Positions 1 through 8,231 of a stretch of 64,000 nt of DNA are shown here, piece after piece. The notes beneath the pieces were generated by a model. The model had not been told where the DNA came from and searched no databases. It worked only from the letters and a program-made list of their open reading frames with translations. Origin of the DNA: DASVHS01 sp038244815 (GTDB lineage: Bacteria; Acidobacteriota; Thermoanaerobaculia; Gp7-AA8); the NCBI GenBank assembly GCA_038244815.1, contig JBBRTB010000003.1:186001-250000 (forward strand), in the 5' to 3' direction. Made by a program: the position numbers and the translations under genes. Every line of letters starts with the position of its first letter. Position 1 is the stretch's first letter.

Positions 1-25
1 GGTTGAGGGCGGAGAAGACGCCGGC

Positions 26-691
26 TCAATCCCTCAGAGAGCGCTCGTAATTCGAGCGGATCGAGGCCACGTACTCGCGCGTCTCGCGATAGGGAGGCAC
101 ACCGTTGTACTTCTGGACCGCGCCCGGACCGGCGTTGTACGCGGCCAGCGCCAGATCGAGATCGCCGTTGAACGTATCGAGCAGCGTGCGCAGATACCTG
201 GTACCGGCGAATACGTTCTGACGGGCGTCGAACACATCGGAACATCCCAGATACCGTGCCGTTGCGGGCATGAGCTGCATGACACCGCCGGCGCCGGCCG
301 CGGAGCGGGCCTTCGGGTTGAACGCCGACTCGCGACGGGCCACCGCGGCCACCAGGCGAGGGTCGACGCCGTGCGCACGCGATGCTTCCGTGATGAGCGA
401 CGACATGTATGGCGGCATGGACGTCTCCAGGCTGGCGTTCGAGTCGAAGAGCACCGAGCCGAAGGCGCGCGTCACCAGTCGCGGCATCGAGCGGATGCTG
501 ACCAGCGCCTCGCGGATGTTGCCGAAGAAGCGCACCGCGGTGATCCCCACGCCGTCGTTGCTGATCACGATCCTGCCGTTGTGCTTCACCGCCGTCGTCC
601 GCGGCAGGTCCGCGGCCACGAATTTTCTCTCGTCGGCGTGCACGAACGTCGCGGCGAGCAACGTGATCGCGATCACAGTGAATATTCTCAT
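26..691 (-). CDS. Secreted lytic transglycosylase (SLT domain)
   Basis: A peptidoglycan lytic transglycosylase that would cleave glycan strands in the periplasm. The start at 691 is chosen because it opens a clean signal peptide (MRIFTVIAITLLAATFVHA, cleavage near residue 19); the frame stays open further upstream but that part does not look like protein. The C-terminal half is an SLT domain with the catalytic glutamate in RRESAFNP (about residue 121), then GVMQLMPATA and AYNAGPGAVQKY. At 221 residues it is a minimal enzyme with no LysM or other wall-binding domain visible. It is divergent from the amidohydrolase, with 59 bases between the two starts. Confidence 0.9.
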   Translation of the reverse strand: MRIFTVIAITLLAATFVHADERKFVAADLPRTTAVKHNGRIVISNDGVGITAVRFFGNIREALVSIRSMPRLVTRAFGSVLFDSNASLETSMPPYMSSLITEASRAHGVDPRLVAAVARRESAFNPKARSAAGAGGVMQLMPATARYLGCSDVFDARQNVFAGTRYLRTLLDTFNGDLDLALAAYNAGPGAVQKYNGVPPYRETREYVASIRSNYERSLRD

Positions 692-750
692 CGGTGCATG
701 GCGAGGAACGAGGACTACTCCCCGGCCATTCCGCGAGATAGGATGAACGG

Positions 751-2394
751 ATGAGGTTACTTCGTATCTCGTTGACGGCACTCGTCGTGCTGATGGCGGG
801 CTGCACCACCGGAAAAATGGAACAAGGCACGATCTTCACCGCTTCAACCGTTCTGGCCGGTCCGTCGCAGCTTCCCATGCGCGACGGAGCCGTATATGTG
901 GCCGGCGGAAAGGTCCTCGAAGTGGGCCCTTCAGCCGATCTCAAACACGCGCATCCGGGTGCGCGCATCGTCGCCGCGGACGGCGCAACCATCCTTCCCG
1001 GACTCACCGACGCGCACGCGCATCTCTACGGACTCGGGTTCGCGCTCGACATCGTCGATCTCACCGGTACGGCTTCGCTCGATGAGGTGCTCGCGCGCGT
1101 GAAGGCACGGGCCGCGTCGCTCGGGCCGAACGAGTGGGTGGAGGGTCGCGGCTGGGACCAGACCGCCTGGCCGGTCAAGGAGTTCCCGACCGCGGCCGCG
1201 CTCGACGCCGCCGTCTCCGATCGTCCCGCGTGGCTCACACGTGTCGACGGGCATGCCGCGCTCGCCAATGCCGCGGCGATGCGGCTGGCCGGAATCACCT
1301 CCGCCACAGCCGATCCCGCGGGCGGACGTCTCATCCGCGACGGGCAGGGCCATCCCACCGGTGTCTTCGTCGACGCCGCGCAGGATCTCGTCGAGCGCGT
1401 CATGCCCTCACCGACGCACGAGCAGCGCAAACGGCGCGTGCTCGCCGCCGCGCGGCGCATCGCCGCCAACGGACTGACCGAGATCCACGATGCCGGAGCG
1501 GGCAGAGACACGATCCTGGCGGTGCGCGAGCTCATCGACGCGAAGCAGTTCCCCATCCGTCTCTATCAGATGATCAGCGACGAGCCGGCGCTGCTCGATG
1601 AATGGTTCAAGCGCGGTCCGATGATCGACTACGGCGGACGCTGGACCATCCGCGCGGTGAAGATGTACGCGGACGGCGCGCTCGGCAGCCGCGGCGCCGC
1701 ACTGCTGGCGCCGTACAGCGACGATCCCGGCAATACCGGACTGATCGTGTCGACGGTCGAACACATGACCGAGGACGCGCGCCGCGGCCTCGCCGCCGGC
1801 TTTCAGATGAACACGCACGCCATTGGCGACCGCGGTGTGCGCAACGTCATCGATGCCTACGAGGCCGCCGGTGTCACTCCCGCCGGGCGCTGGCGCATCG
1901 AGCACTTTCAGGTCGTGGCGCCGTCCGACTTCGCGCGCGCCGCCCGCGACGGCATCATCGCCTCGATGCAGCCGACCCACGCCACCTCCGACATGCGCTG
2001 GGCCGAGCAACGCCTCGGACCGGAACGGATCAAAGGCGCCTACGCCTGGCGCACCGTCCTCGATTCCGGCGCCCGCCTGGCCCTCGGCTCCGATTTCCCG
2101 GTCGAAGACGTCGACCCCTGGTTCGGCATCGACTCGGCGGTCACGCGCCAGAATCATCAGGGCCAGCCGCCCGGCGGGTGGTATCCCCAACAGAAGCTCA
2201 CGCTCGCCGAAACGATCCGCGGATTCACGCTCGACGCCGCTTACGCCGCATTCGAGGAAACGTCGCGCGGCACTATCGAGCCGGGCAAGCTCGCCGACTT
2301 CACGATCGTCGACGGTGACGTCTACGCGTCACAGTCGCTCTTCGCGACCAGGACGCGCATGACCGTTGTGGGCGGCGAGGTGGTGTACCCGTGA
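751..2394 (+). CDS. Lipoprotein amidohydrolase, YtcJ-like family 3
   Basis: A metal-dependent hydrolase of the amidohydrolase superfamily (family 3, YtcJ-like), probably acting on a cyclic amide or N-acyl substrate that the sequence does not reveal. The N-terminus is a lipoprotein signal ending in LMAGC with Cys18, so the enzyme should be lipid-anchored. The metal-binding DAHAHL motif is at residues 87-92. Further metal and active-site features are KMYADGALG, NTHAIGDRG and LGSDFPVEDVDP. Length, 547 residues, is normal for the family. It converges on the PfkB gene with 15 bases between stops. Confidence 0.88.
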   Translation: MRLLRISLTALVVLMAGCTTGKMEQGTIFTASTVLAGPSQLPMRDGAVYVAGGKVLEVGPSADLKHAHPGARIVAADGATILPGLTDAHAHLYGLGFALDIVDLTGTASLDEVLARVKARAASLGPNEWVEGRGWDQTAWPVKEFPTAAALDAAVSDRPAWLTRVDGHAALANAAAMRLAGITSATADPAGGRLIRDGQGHPTGVFVDAAQDLVERVMPSPTHEQRKRRVLAAARRIAANGLTEIHDAGAGRDTILAVRELIDAKQFPIRLYQMISDEPALLDEWFKRGPMIDYGGRWTIRAVKMYADGALGSRGAALLAPYSDDPGNTGLIVSTVEHMTEDARRGLAAGFQMNTHAIGDRGVRNVIDAYEAAGVTPAGRWRIEHFQVVAPSDFARAARDGIIASMQPTHATSDMRWAEQRLGPERIKGAYAWRTVLDSGARLALGSDFPVEDVDPWFGIDSAVTRQNHQGQPPGGWYPQQKLTLAETIRGFTLDAAYAAFEETSRGTIEPGKLADFTIVDGDVYASQSLFATRTRMTVVGGEVVYP

Positions 2395-2409
2395 ATCGGT
2401 GCTCGGCCC

Positions 2410-3327
2410 TCACATCTCATGGTCATCGAAGCGGGTGAGCGCTCGGAAATCCTGATAGCGCTCCAGCACATCGCCGAGCGTGATCTCGCGCAGCCGGTCG
2501 AGCGAGAACTTCTCGACGGTGAATGACGCCAGCACGCTGCCGAAGACGATCGCTCTGCGCAGATCGCGGTCGCTCATCTCGCGGCGTGAGGCCAGGTAGC
2601 CGAGGAAGCCGCCGGCGAAGGTGTCGCCGGCACCGGTGGGATCGAAGACGTTCTCCAGCGGATACGCCGGGGCGGCGAAGGCGGCATCTCTCGTGATCAT
2701 CAGCACGCCGTACTCGCCGCGCTTGATGACCAGGGTGCTGGCGCCGAGAGCCAGCACTTGCCGCGCTCCCTTCACGAGATTCGGCTCCTGCGTGAACTGG
2801 CGCACCTCGGCCTCATTGATGATGATGAGATCGACCTGGCTGAATGCTTTCTGGAGCGCCGGCTTCGCGGTGTTGATCCAGTAGTTCATCGTGTCGAGGG
2901 CCACCACGCGCGGCCGCTTGCACTGGGCCAGGACGTCCATCTGCAGATCGGGCTGGGCATTGGCGAGGAACAGCACGTCCGAGGTGCGCTGGGCTTCGTT
3001 CAGCTTCGGTTGAAACTGCGCCAGAACGTTTAGCTGCGTGTCGCGTGTCGTGGCCACGTTCAGGTCGAAACCGTACTCGCCGCTCCAGAAGAAACTCTTC
3101 GCTCCGCTGATGCGCTGCAGTCCGTCGAGATTGATGTTGCGTCCCTCGAACACCGATGCGTCGGCGGCGGTGAAATCGTCGCCGATGACGGAGACGAGAT
3201 TGACGGCGGAGAAGAACGCGGCCGCTACCGAGAAGTAGGTCGCGGAGCCGCCGATGCAGCGGTCCACTTTTCCAAACGGCGTCTCGATGGCATCGAACGC
3301 CACCGTGCCGACAACGGTAATACTCAC
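2410..3327 (-). CDS. PfkB-family sugar or nucleoside kinase
   Basis: A ribokinase-fold kinase of the PfkB family. The signature DPTGAGDTFAGGFLG, with the catalytic aspartate in GAGD, is near residue 230, and an N-terminal GGSATYFS motif lies near residue 26. Its start overlaps the stop of the MTA phosphorylase gene by four bases (ATGA), so the two are probably co-translated. That suggests a substrate related to nucleoside or methylthioribose salvage, but this is inference; the family also includes adenosine, ribose and fructose kinases. It is the last gene of the run that begins upstream at lpxD. Confidence 0.85.
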   Translation of the reverse strand: MSITVVGTVAFDAIETPFGKVDRCIGGSATYFSVAAAFFSAVNLVSVIGDDFTAADASVFEGRNINLDGLQRISGAKSFFWSGEYGFDLNVATTRDTQLNVLAQFQPKLNEAQRTSDVLFLANAQPDLQMDVLAQCKRPRVVALDTMNYWINTAKPALQKAFSQVDLIIINEAEVRQFTQEPNLVKGARQVLALGASTLVIKRGEYGVLMITRDAAFAAPAYPLENVFDPTGAGDTFAGGFLGYLASRREMSDRDLRRAIVFGSVLASFTVEKFSLDRLREITLGDVLERYQDFRALTRFDDHEM

Positions 3328-4187
3328 TGGATGTACCTTCCGATGATGGGTTGGAGATCCTTCTTCACGTTTTCGGGGATCAGCGACGGGTCCGTCACGA
3401 TGGCGAATCGCAGCGCGTCACCGCATGCGCAGTCGCGCTTGCGGACCACGATCCGGGGAATGGCATCGCGGAGGATCTTCTGCGCCGTCGCCGCGTTCGC
3501 ACGCAGGTAGCCCATGATCTGTTCGACGCTGACATCGCCGGACTCGTGCCAGCAGTCGTAGTCGGTGACCAAAGCCATGGTCACGAAACAGATCTCCGCC
3601 TCGCGCGCCAGCTTCGCCTCGGTGAGGTTCGTCATGCCGATCACGTCGACGCCCCAGGACCGGTACAGCTTCGACTCCGCGCGCGTCGAAAACTGCGGGC
3701 CCTCGATGCAGAGATAGACGCCGCCGGCATGCACCCTTGCTCCGCTCACACGCGCCATGTCGCTGACGATATACGCCGCTCCGGCACAGATCGGATCGGC
3801 GAAAGCGACGTGCCCGACGATTCCGTTGCCGAAGAATGTGTCCGCGCGATGTCGCGTCCGATCGATGAACTGATTGGGGAAGACGACGTCGGTGGGGTGA
3901 TAGCCCTCCTTCATCGAGCCGACCGCGCTCGCGGAGAGAATCGTATGAACGCCCAGGGTCTTGAACCCGAAGATGTTCGCGCGGTAGTTGATCTCGTGCG
4001 GCGCCAGGCGATGGCCTTTGCCGTGACGGGAGAGAAACGCCACGCGCACACCCTCGATGTCGCCGATCACGTAGGTGTCCGAAGGAGCGCCGAAGGGAGT
4101 GTCGATCGTTTTCTCGTCGACGACGGTCAGCCCATCGATCGCGTAGAGACCGGAACCGCCGATGACTCCGACTTCCGCCTCGCTCAT
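3324..4187 (-). CDS. mtnP: S-methyl-5'-thioadenosine phosphorylase
   Basis: Phosphorolyses methylthioadenosine to adenine and methylthioribose-1-phosphate in the polyamine/methionine salvage pathway. The start at 4187 (MSEAEVGVIGGSGLYAI) is at the family N-terminus; the frame is open far upstream, but that part is the opposite-frame shadow of the next gene. Recognisable blocks are FLSRHGKGHRLAPHEINYRAN, CIEGPQFSTRAES and GMTNLTEAKLAREAE with the base-binding TDYDCW. Length 287 residues is normal. It overlaps both neighbours by ATGA. It could instead prefer another 6-aminopurine nucleoside such as methylthioinosine. Confidence 0.9.
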   Translation of the reverse strand: MSEAEVGVIGGSGLYAIDGLTVVDEKTIDTPFGAPSDTYVIGDIEGVRVAFLSRHGKGHRLAPHEINYRANIFGFKTLGVHTILSASAVGSMKEGYHPTDVVFPNQFIDRTRHRADTFFGNGIVGHVAFADPICAGAAYIVSDMARVSGARVHAGGVYLCIEGPQFSTRAESKLYRSWGVDVIGMTNLTEAKLAREAEICFVTMALVTDYDCWHESGDVSVEQIMGYLRANAATAQKILRDAIPRIVVRKRDCACGDALRFAIVTDPSLIPENVKKDLQPIIGRYIQ

Positions 4188-5110
4188 CGGCGCCAGCCCT
4201 CCAGCGAAGAGTCGATGGCCGCGGCCACGCGTGCGGCCAGCTCGACCGCCTCGAGGCCATCCTGCGCCGTGACCAGCGGCTCCCGGCGGTCGCGCACGCA
4301 GGAGAGGAACGCTTCGAGCTCCGCACGCAGCGGCTCTTTCCTGGCCACGCTGATCTCCAGCGGTTGAATCTTTCTGTCGACGAGCCGGTAACCCTTCACG
4401 TCCTGTTCCTTCGTGTCGACGGAGATGTAGAAATCGGGTCCGAAGAAGCGCTGCTTGCGCACGCGTTCCTGCGACACGCGGCTGGCAGTGAGGTTCGCCA
4501 CCGCGCCGCTCTCCAGCTCCAGCCGCACGTTGGTGATGTCGACCTTGTCGGTGAGCACGGGGACGCCGACGGCGCGGATGTCCACCACCTTCTGGCGCAG
4601 CAGCGACAGCACGAGGTTGAGGTCGTGGATCATGAGGTCGAGCAGCACGTCGATGTCCAGCGAGCGTCCGCTGAACACGCCGATGCGCTCGCACTCGATG
4701 TAGCGCGTCTTGCGGACGAGATCGGCCACGGCCACGATGGCGGGGTTGTAGCGCTCCACGTGACCGACCTGCACGATGCGGTCGTGTTTGCGGGCGATGC
4801 CGATGAGCCGCCGGGCCTCGTCGGCGGTGGACGTGACCGGCTTCTCCACCATGACGTCGCAGCCCGCCTCCAGCAACTCGCGGGCGACGTCGAAGTGGGC
4901 GACCGTTGGCGTGGCCACGACCGCGCAATCGGCGTTCGCCGCCAACTCCGCCACCGAGGCGACGCGCTCGATTCCGAGCGCAGACGAGACGTCCGCGGCG
5001 ATCTCATCGTTGGGCTCGACGAAGCCGGCCACCGTCGCCCCGGGGATCTCCGTGAGCACACGCGCGTGCAGACGGCCCAGATAGCCGGTGCCGACCACAC
5101 CCACTCTCAT
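4184..5110 (-). CDS. Gfo/Idh/MocA-family NAD(P)-dependent oxidoreductase
   Basis: A 308-residue sugar-oxidising dehydrogenase. The N-terminal Rossmann motif is GVVGTGYLGRLHARVL (residues 3-18), and the catalytic-domain block VMVEKPVTSTADEARRL is typical of the family. Its start overlaps the lpxA stop by four bases and its stop overlaps mtnP, so it belongs to the lpx run. In Acidithiobacillus the family member GnnA lies between lpxA and lpxB and helps make the 2,3-diamino sugar of lipid A. Position makes a GnnA-like role possible here, but the partner aminotransferase GnnB is absent from the window, so substrate remains open. Confidence 0.85.
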   Translation of the reverse strand: MRVGVVGTGYLGRLHARVLTEIPGATVAGFVEPNDEIAADVSSALGIERVASVAELAANADCAVVATPTVAHFDVARELLEAGCDVMVEKPVTSTADEARRLIGIARKHDRIVQVGHVERYNPAIVAVADLVRKTRYIECERIGVFSGRSLDIDVLLDLMIHDLNLVLSLLRQKVVDIRAVGVPVLTDKVDITNVRLELESGAVANLTASRVSQERVRKQRFFGPDFYISVDTKEQDVKGYRLVDRKIQPLEISVARKEPLRAELEAFLSCVRDRREPLVTAQDGLEAVELAARVAAAIDSSLEGWRR

Positions 5111-5889
5111 CGAATGATCCCGCGCTTCGACTCCCGTGCGAACTCCGCCAGATACCGGGCTTCGGCGAAATATCCGAGCTCGCTCTCGATGCGCATCACC
5201 GCCACCTCGAGTCTGAGCTTCGAACGGATGAGGATGCGATAGGCGCGCTGCAACGCCTCGATCGTCTCAGGCGGGAATCCCTTGCGCTGCAGTCCGATCG
5301 TGTTGATGCCGTACGTTTTGGCCGGACGGTTGCCGACGGTCTTCACGAACGGCAGCACATCCAGCGTGCAGATGCTGCCGCCCCCGATGAAGGCGTGCTC
5401 GCCCACCCGGCAGAACTGATGCACCGCCGAGAATGCGCCGACGGTGCTGTGATCGGCCACTTCGACGTGGCCGGCCAGCGTGGCGTTGTTCGCGAACACG
5501 GTGTGCGAGCCGATGTGGCAGTCGTGCGCGACGTGCGCGTAGGCCATGAAGAAGTTGTGCGATCCGATCGTGGTGATGCCACCGCCACCGGCGGTGCCAC
5601 GATTCACTGTGACAAATTCACGGAACGTGTTGTCGTTGCCGATTCTCAGCTCGGTCTGCTCGCCCCTGTATTTCAGGTCCTGCGGCGGCGTACCGATCGA
5701 GCACTGGCCGACAAAGTGGTTCCGCTCTCCGATCGTGACCGGTCCGTCGATGCGCACATGCGGGCCGATCACGCAGCCTGCCCCGACCGTCACCTGCGGT
5801 CCGATGACGGCGTAGGGCCCGATGGCGACGCCGGCGGCCACCGAGGCCTCGCTGCTGATCAGTGCCGTGGAATCGATGCCCGCTCTCAT
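5107..5889 (-). CDS. lpxA: UDP-N-acetylglucosamine acyltransferase LpxA
   Basis: Catalyses the first step of lipid A synthesis, moving a hydroxyacyl chain from acyl carrier protein onto UDP-GlcNAc in the cytoplasm. The protein is a left-handed parallel beta helix of hexapeptide repeats, followed by the helical C-terminal domain (residues ~190-260). The catalytic-histidine region reads AYAHVAHDCHIGSH near residue 120. The start at 5889 gives 260 residues, the usual length, and overlaps the fabZ stop by ATGA; the open frame upstream of it is a fabZ shadow. The order lpxD-fabZ-lpxA is classical. Confidence 0.95.
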   Translation of the reverse strand: MRAGIDSTALISSEASVAAGVAIGPYAVIGPQVTVGAGCVIGPHVRIDGPVTIGERNHFVGQCSIGTPPQDLKYRGEQTELRIGNDNTFREFVTVNRGTAGGGGITTIGSHNFFMAYAHVAHDCHIGSHTVFANNATLAGHVEVADHSTVGAFSAVHQFCRVGEHAFIGGGSICTLDVLPFVKTVGNRPAKTYGINTIGLQRKGFPPETIEALQRAYRILIRSKLRLEVAVMRIESELGYFAEARYLAEFARESKRGIIR

Positions 5890-6326
5890 TCCGGCCTGTC
5901 CACCATCACGCTCAACATCTGCGCCTCCGCCACCACATCGCCTTCGACCGTGGCCACGCCGCGCAGCTTGACCGTGCCTCCCCGCCTCTGCAGAACCTCG
6001 CATTCCAGGCGCAGTTGATCGCCCGGAACGACCGGTATGCGGAAGCGCGCCTTGTCGACGCCCCCGAAGAGGAACAGTTTCCTGTCGCGGTCGGGGATGT
6101 CGCGCAGAAAGAGCACCGCCCCGCACTGGGCCATGGCCTCGACGATCAGCACGCCCGGCATCACCGGCGCGCCGGGGAAGTGTCCCTGGAAGAACGGCTC
6201 GTTCGCGGTCACGTTCTTCAGTCCGACGATGCGCTTCCCTTCATCGATCTCGACGATGCGGTCGACGAGCAGCATCGGGTATCGATGGGGAAGCACCTTC
6301 ATGATCTCGTTGATGGTCATCATCAT
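5886..6326 (-). CDS. fabZ: 3-hydroxyacyl-ACP dehydratase FabZ
   Basis: Dehydrates 3-hydroxyacyl-ACP in fatty acid synthesis and competes with LpxA for hydroxyacyl-ACP. The hot-dog fold active site is visible as GHFPGAPVMPGVLIVEA, with His49 and Glu63. Three consecutive ATG codons (6326, 6323, 6320) can start the protein; the first gives 146 residues. The frame is open upstream, but that stretch is the lpxD 3' end. It lies 22 bases after the lpxD stop and overlaps lpxA by four bases. Confidence 0.94.
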   Translation of the reverse strand: MMMTINEIMKVLPHRYPMLLVDRIVEIDEGKRIVGLKNVTANEPFFQGHFPGAPVMPGVLIVEAMAQCGAVLFLRDIPDRDRKLFLFGGVDKARFRIPVVPGDQLRLECEVLQRRGGTVKLRGVATVEGDVVAEAQMLSVMVDRPE

Positions 6327-6348
6327 GATGTCTGCGTTATTCCTGCGA

Positions 6349-7395
6349 TCAGCGCCCGTCCCCGGGCTCCTCGCCGCGCTCGGAATGACTCCCTGCTTTC
6401 CTCTCCAGCTCCTCGACGCGTTTGGCAAGCTCGCCGATCCGCTTCATCCAGATTTCCCGCCGCGAGTATTCGCGCCACGGAACCGCGGGGATCCCGCGCA
6501 CTTTCGTGTTCGGGGCGACGTCCTCGAACACCGCACTCTTCGCCGCAATCTGCACGCCCGATCCGATCGTGAGGTGACCGCTGATACCGCTCTGTCCCGC
6601 TATCACCACGTAGTCGCCGAGCTCGGTCGAACCGGCGATCCCCGCCTGCGACACCAGGAGACAGTGCTTGCCGATCTTTACGTTATGACCGATCTGCACG
6701 AGGTTGTCGATCTTTGTTCCTTCTCCCACCACCGTCTCTCCCAGCGCGGCCCGGTCGATCGTGGTCCCGGCCCCGATCTCGACATCGTCGTCGATCCGGA
6801 CAATGCCTACCTGCGGAATCTTGTGATGCCTCCCGCCTTCCGTGGCGAAGCCGTAGCCATCGCTGCCGATCACCACGCCGCTGTGGATGATGCAGCGCTT
6901 TCCGATCCGCGATCGTTCGTAGATCGACACCAGCGGATAGACGATCGTGTCGTCACCGATCGCGCAACCGGCCTCGATCACCACGTTCGCGAAGATCTTC
7001 ACGTTGTCGCCGATGGTGACGTCCTCGCCGACCGCGGCGAACGGCGCCACTGCCACGTTCTTCCCCATCCTGGCGGTCCCGGCGATCGACGCCAGCGGCG
7101 AGATGCCGGATGGCATTGCCCGGCCGGCGAACCAGCGGGCCACCACTCGGGCCATCGCCAGATAGGGGTTCTCGACGTGGATGTGCCGCGTTCCCTCCGG
7201 CACGTCGTTGCCCACGAGCACGGCGGCCGCGCTCGTCGTCGCGAGTTGAGGCGCGTATTTCGGATTGGCGAGAAAACTGATCTGCTGCCGGGTGGCCTCG
7301 GCCAGCGGCGCCACTCCGGTCACACGACGATCCCGCGCACCGCTGAACCGGCCGCCGACGAAGTCCACGATCTCACCGAGAGTCACCTCAGGCAT
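6349..7395 (-). CDS. lpxD: UDP-3-O-acylglucosamine N-acyltransferase LpxD
   Basis: Adds the N-linked hydroxyacyl chain in lipid A synthesis. Residues 1-~100 form the uridine-binding domain (ISFLANPKYAPQL), followed by a hexapeptide-repeat beta helix with the catalytic-His region VVIGSDGYGFATEGGRHHKI. The C-terminal tail (KAGSHSERGEEPGDGR) is unusual: its codons are a copy of the GTCATTCCGAG intergenic repeat at 6361-6389. Total length 348 is normal. It lies 153 bases after ompH, behind an inverted repeat and a terminator-like hairpin, so it may have its own promoter. Confidence 0.94.
   Translation of the reverse strand: MPEVTLGEIVDFVGGRFSGARDRRVTGVAPLAEATRQQISFLANPKYAPQLATTSAAAVLVGNDVPEGTRHIHVENPYLAMARVVARWFAGRAMPSGISPLASIAGTARMGKNVAVAPFAAVGEDVTIGDNVKIFANVVIEAGCAIGDDTIVYPLVSIYERSRIGKRCIIHSGVVIGSDGYGFATEGGRHHKIPQVGIVRIDDDVEIGAGTTIDRAALGETVVGEGTKIDNLVQIGHNVKIGKHCLLVSQAGIAGSTELGDYVVIAGQSGISGHLTIGSGVQIAAKSAVFEDVAPNTKVRGIPAVPWREYSRREIWMKRIGELAKRVEELERKAGSHSERGEEPGDGR
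6361..6389 (-). repeat. GTCATTCCGAG-type repeat inside the lpxD 3' end
   Basis: Read on the minus strand this begins GTCATTCCGAGCGCGGCGAG and matches the repeats at 15980-16018 and 57646-57686 in its first bases and in the following GGCGAGGA block. Here it forms the end of the lpxD reading frame instead of lying between genes. Confidence 0.7.
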
Positions 7396-7428
7396 CGGCG
7401 GCGGATTGTAACGTCAGTGATGGGTTTG

Positions 7429-7495
7429 TCGGGCCTCGGGCCTCGGTTCGGGGTACTCGGTTTTTTCGATTCTTGAACCGAGGCCCGAGGCCCGA
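7429..7495. repeat. Period-7 tandem repeat in a perfect inverted pair
   Basis: Arms at 7429-7449 and 7475-7495 are a perfect 21-base inverted repeat around a 25-base loop. Each arm is itself made of tandem heptamers (GGGCCTC-type). It lies between ompH and lpxD. The same architecture with other heptamers recurs at 11676-11731, 43202-43340, 48042-48136 and 57687-57803. Confidence 0.85.
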
Positions 7496-7496
7496 G

Positions 7497-7519
7497 AAAA
7501 AAGCCGCCCATGGGGCGGC
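7497..7519 (-). terminator. Rho-independent terminator after ompH
   Basis: GCCGCCC (7503-7509) pairs with GGGCGGC (7513-7519) across a three-base loop. On the minus strand the stem is followed by six Ts (7502-7497). It sits 30 bases past the ompH stop and would end the bamA-ompH transcript. Confidence 0.75.
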
Positions 7520-7548
7520 CTTTGCGAGCACGACGTGCGAGCGCTCCG

Positions 7549-8130
7549 CTACTGCTTTTTCGGTGTGGCCGTGGAGGTGTTGGCAGGGGGGTTGGTCGAA
7601 GCGGCCGGTGCGGCGCCACCCGTGGCATCGTTGAAGCGTTTGATCACCGTATCGGTGATATCGATGGCTTCCGAAGCGTAGACCAGGCCCGACTCGAACT
7701 TGTTGAAGATGACGGCCAGACCCATTTCCTTGCCGATCTGGTCGATGACCGGCTTGATCTTGCCTTCGAGCTCCATGAGAGCGCGGTCGCGGGCCTCGCC
7801 CATCTCGCGCTCCGCGTCCTGCTGGAAGCGCTGAGCAGCGATCTTCCTGTCCGAGAGCTGCTTGGTCATCTCGGCAAGCTTCTCCTCACTGAGCGAGAGC
7901 TTCTTGTTGTTGATGTCCGCGTCGAGCTTCTGCATCTCGTCGTCCATCTGCTTGGCTTTGGCAACACGATCTTCCTGCATCTTTTTGAGACGCTCGGAGG
8001 CGTTCTTGCCGGCGGCCGAACTCGCCAGAACGCGCTGCACGTCGATGACGGCGAGCCGCGCCGGCGCGGTCTGCGCGAACATCGGCGCCGCGAGCGCAAG
8101 CGCGGCTACCGAAACGAGTAACTTCTTCAT
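7549..8130 (-). CDS. skp: Periplasmic chaperone, OmpH/Skp family
   Basis: Holds unfolded outer-membrane proteins in the periplasm for delivery to BamA. A signal peptide (MKKLLVSVAALALAAPMFAQ) is followed by LAVIDVQRVL, the family's N-terminal strand, and a long charged coiled coil (residues ~40-120, for example EEKLAEMTKQLSDRKIAAQR), then a C-terminal segment that returns to the trimer core (GLAVIFNKFESGLVYAS). The tail is low-complexity Ala/Thr/Pro ending in KKQ. Length 193. A good AAGGAG ribosome site precedes the ATG. It follows bamA in the conserved order. Confidence 0.92.
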   Translation of the reverse strand: MKKLLVSVAALALAAPMFAQTAPARLAVIDVQRVLASSAAGKNASERLKKMQEDRVAKAKQMDDEMQKLDADINNKKLSLSEEKLAEMTKQLSDRKIAAQRFQQDAEREMGEARDRALMELEGKIKPVIDQIGKEMGLAVIFNKFESGLVYASEAIDITDTVIKRFNDATGGAAPAASTNPPANTSTATPKKQ

Positions 8131-8149
8131 GGGAATCTCCTTTTGCTAC

Positions 8150-8165
8150 GCCGCGCTACCGCGGC
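8150..8165 (-). promoter_or_regulatory. Intercistronic hairpin between bamA and ompH
   Basis: GCCGCG (8150-8155) and CGCGGC (8160-8165) pair perfectly around four bases, 20-35 bases upstream of the ompH start. There is no following T run, so it is more likely an mRNA stability or processing element than a terminator. Confidence 0.4.
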
Positions 8166-8231
8166 ATTGCTTTGCTGACGATTTGGACAACCGATAAATC
8201 ATGACAGAACAACACAGAATTCCCGACAACG

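Noticed and set aside
3324..4928. Long fused frame covering mtnP and the upstream gene
   Set aside because: The N-terminal half is the off-frame shadow of the Gfo/Idh gene; mtnP has its own start at 4187.
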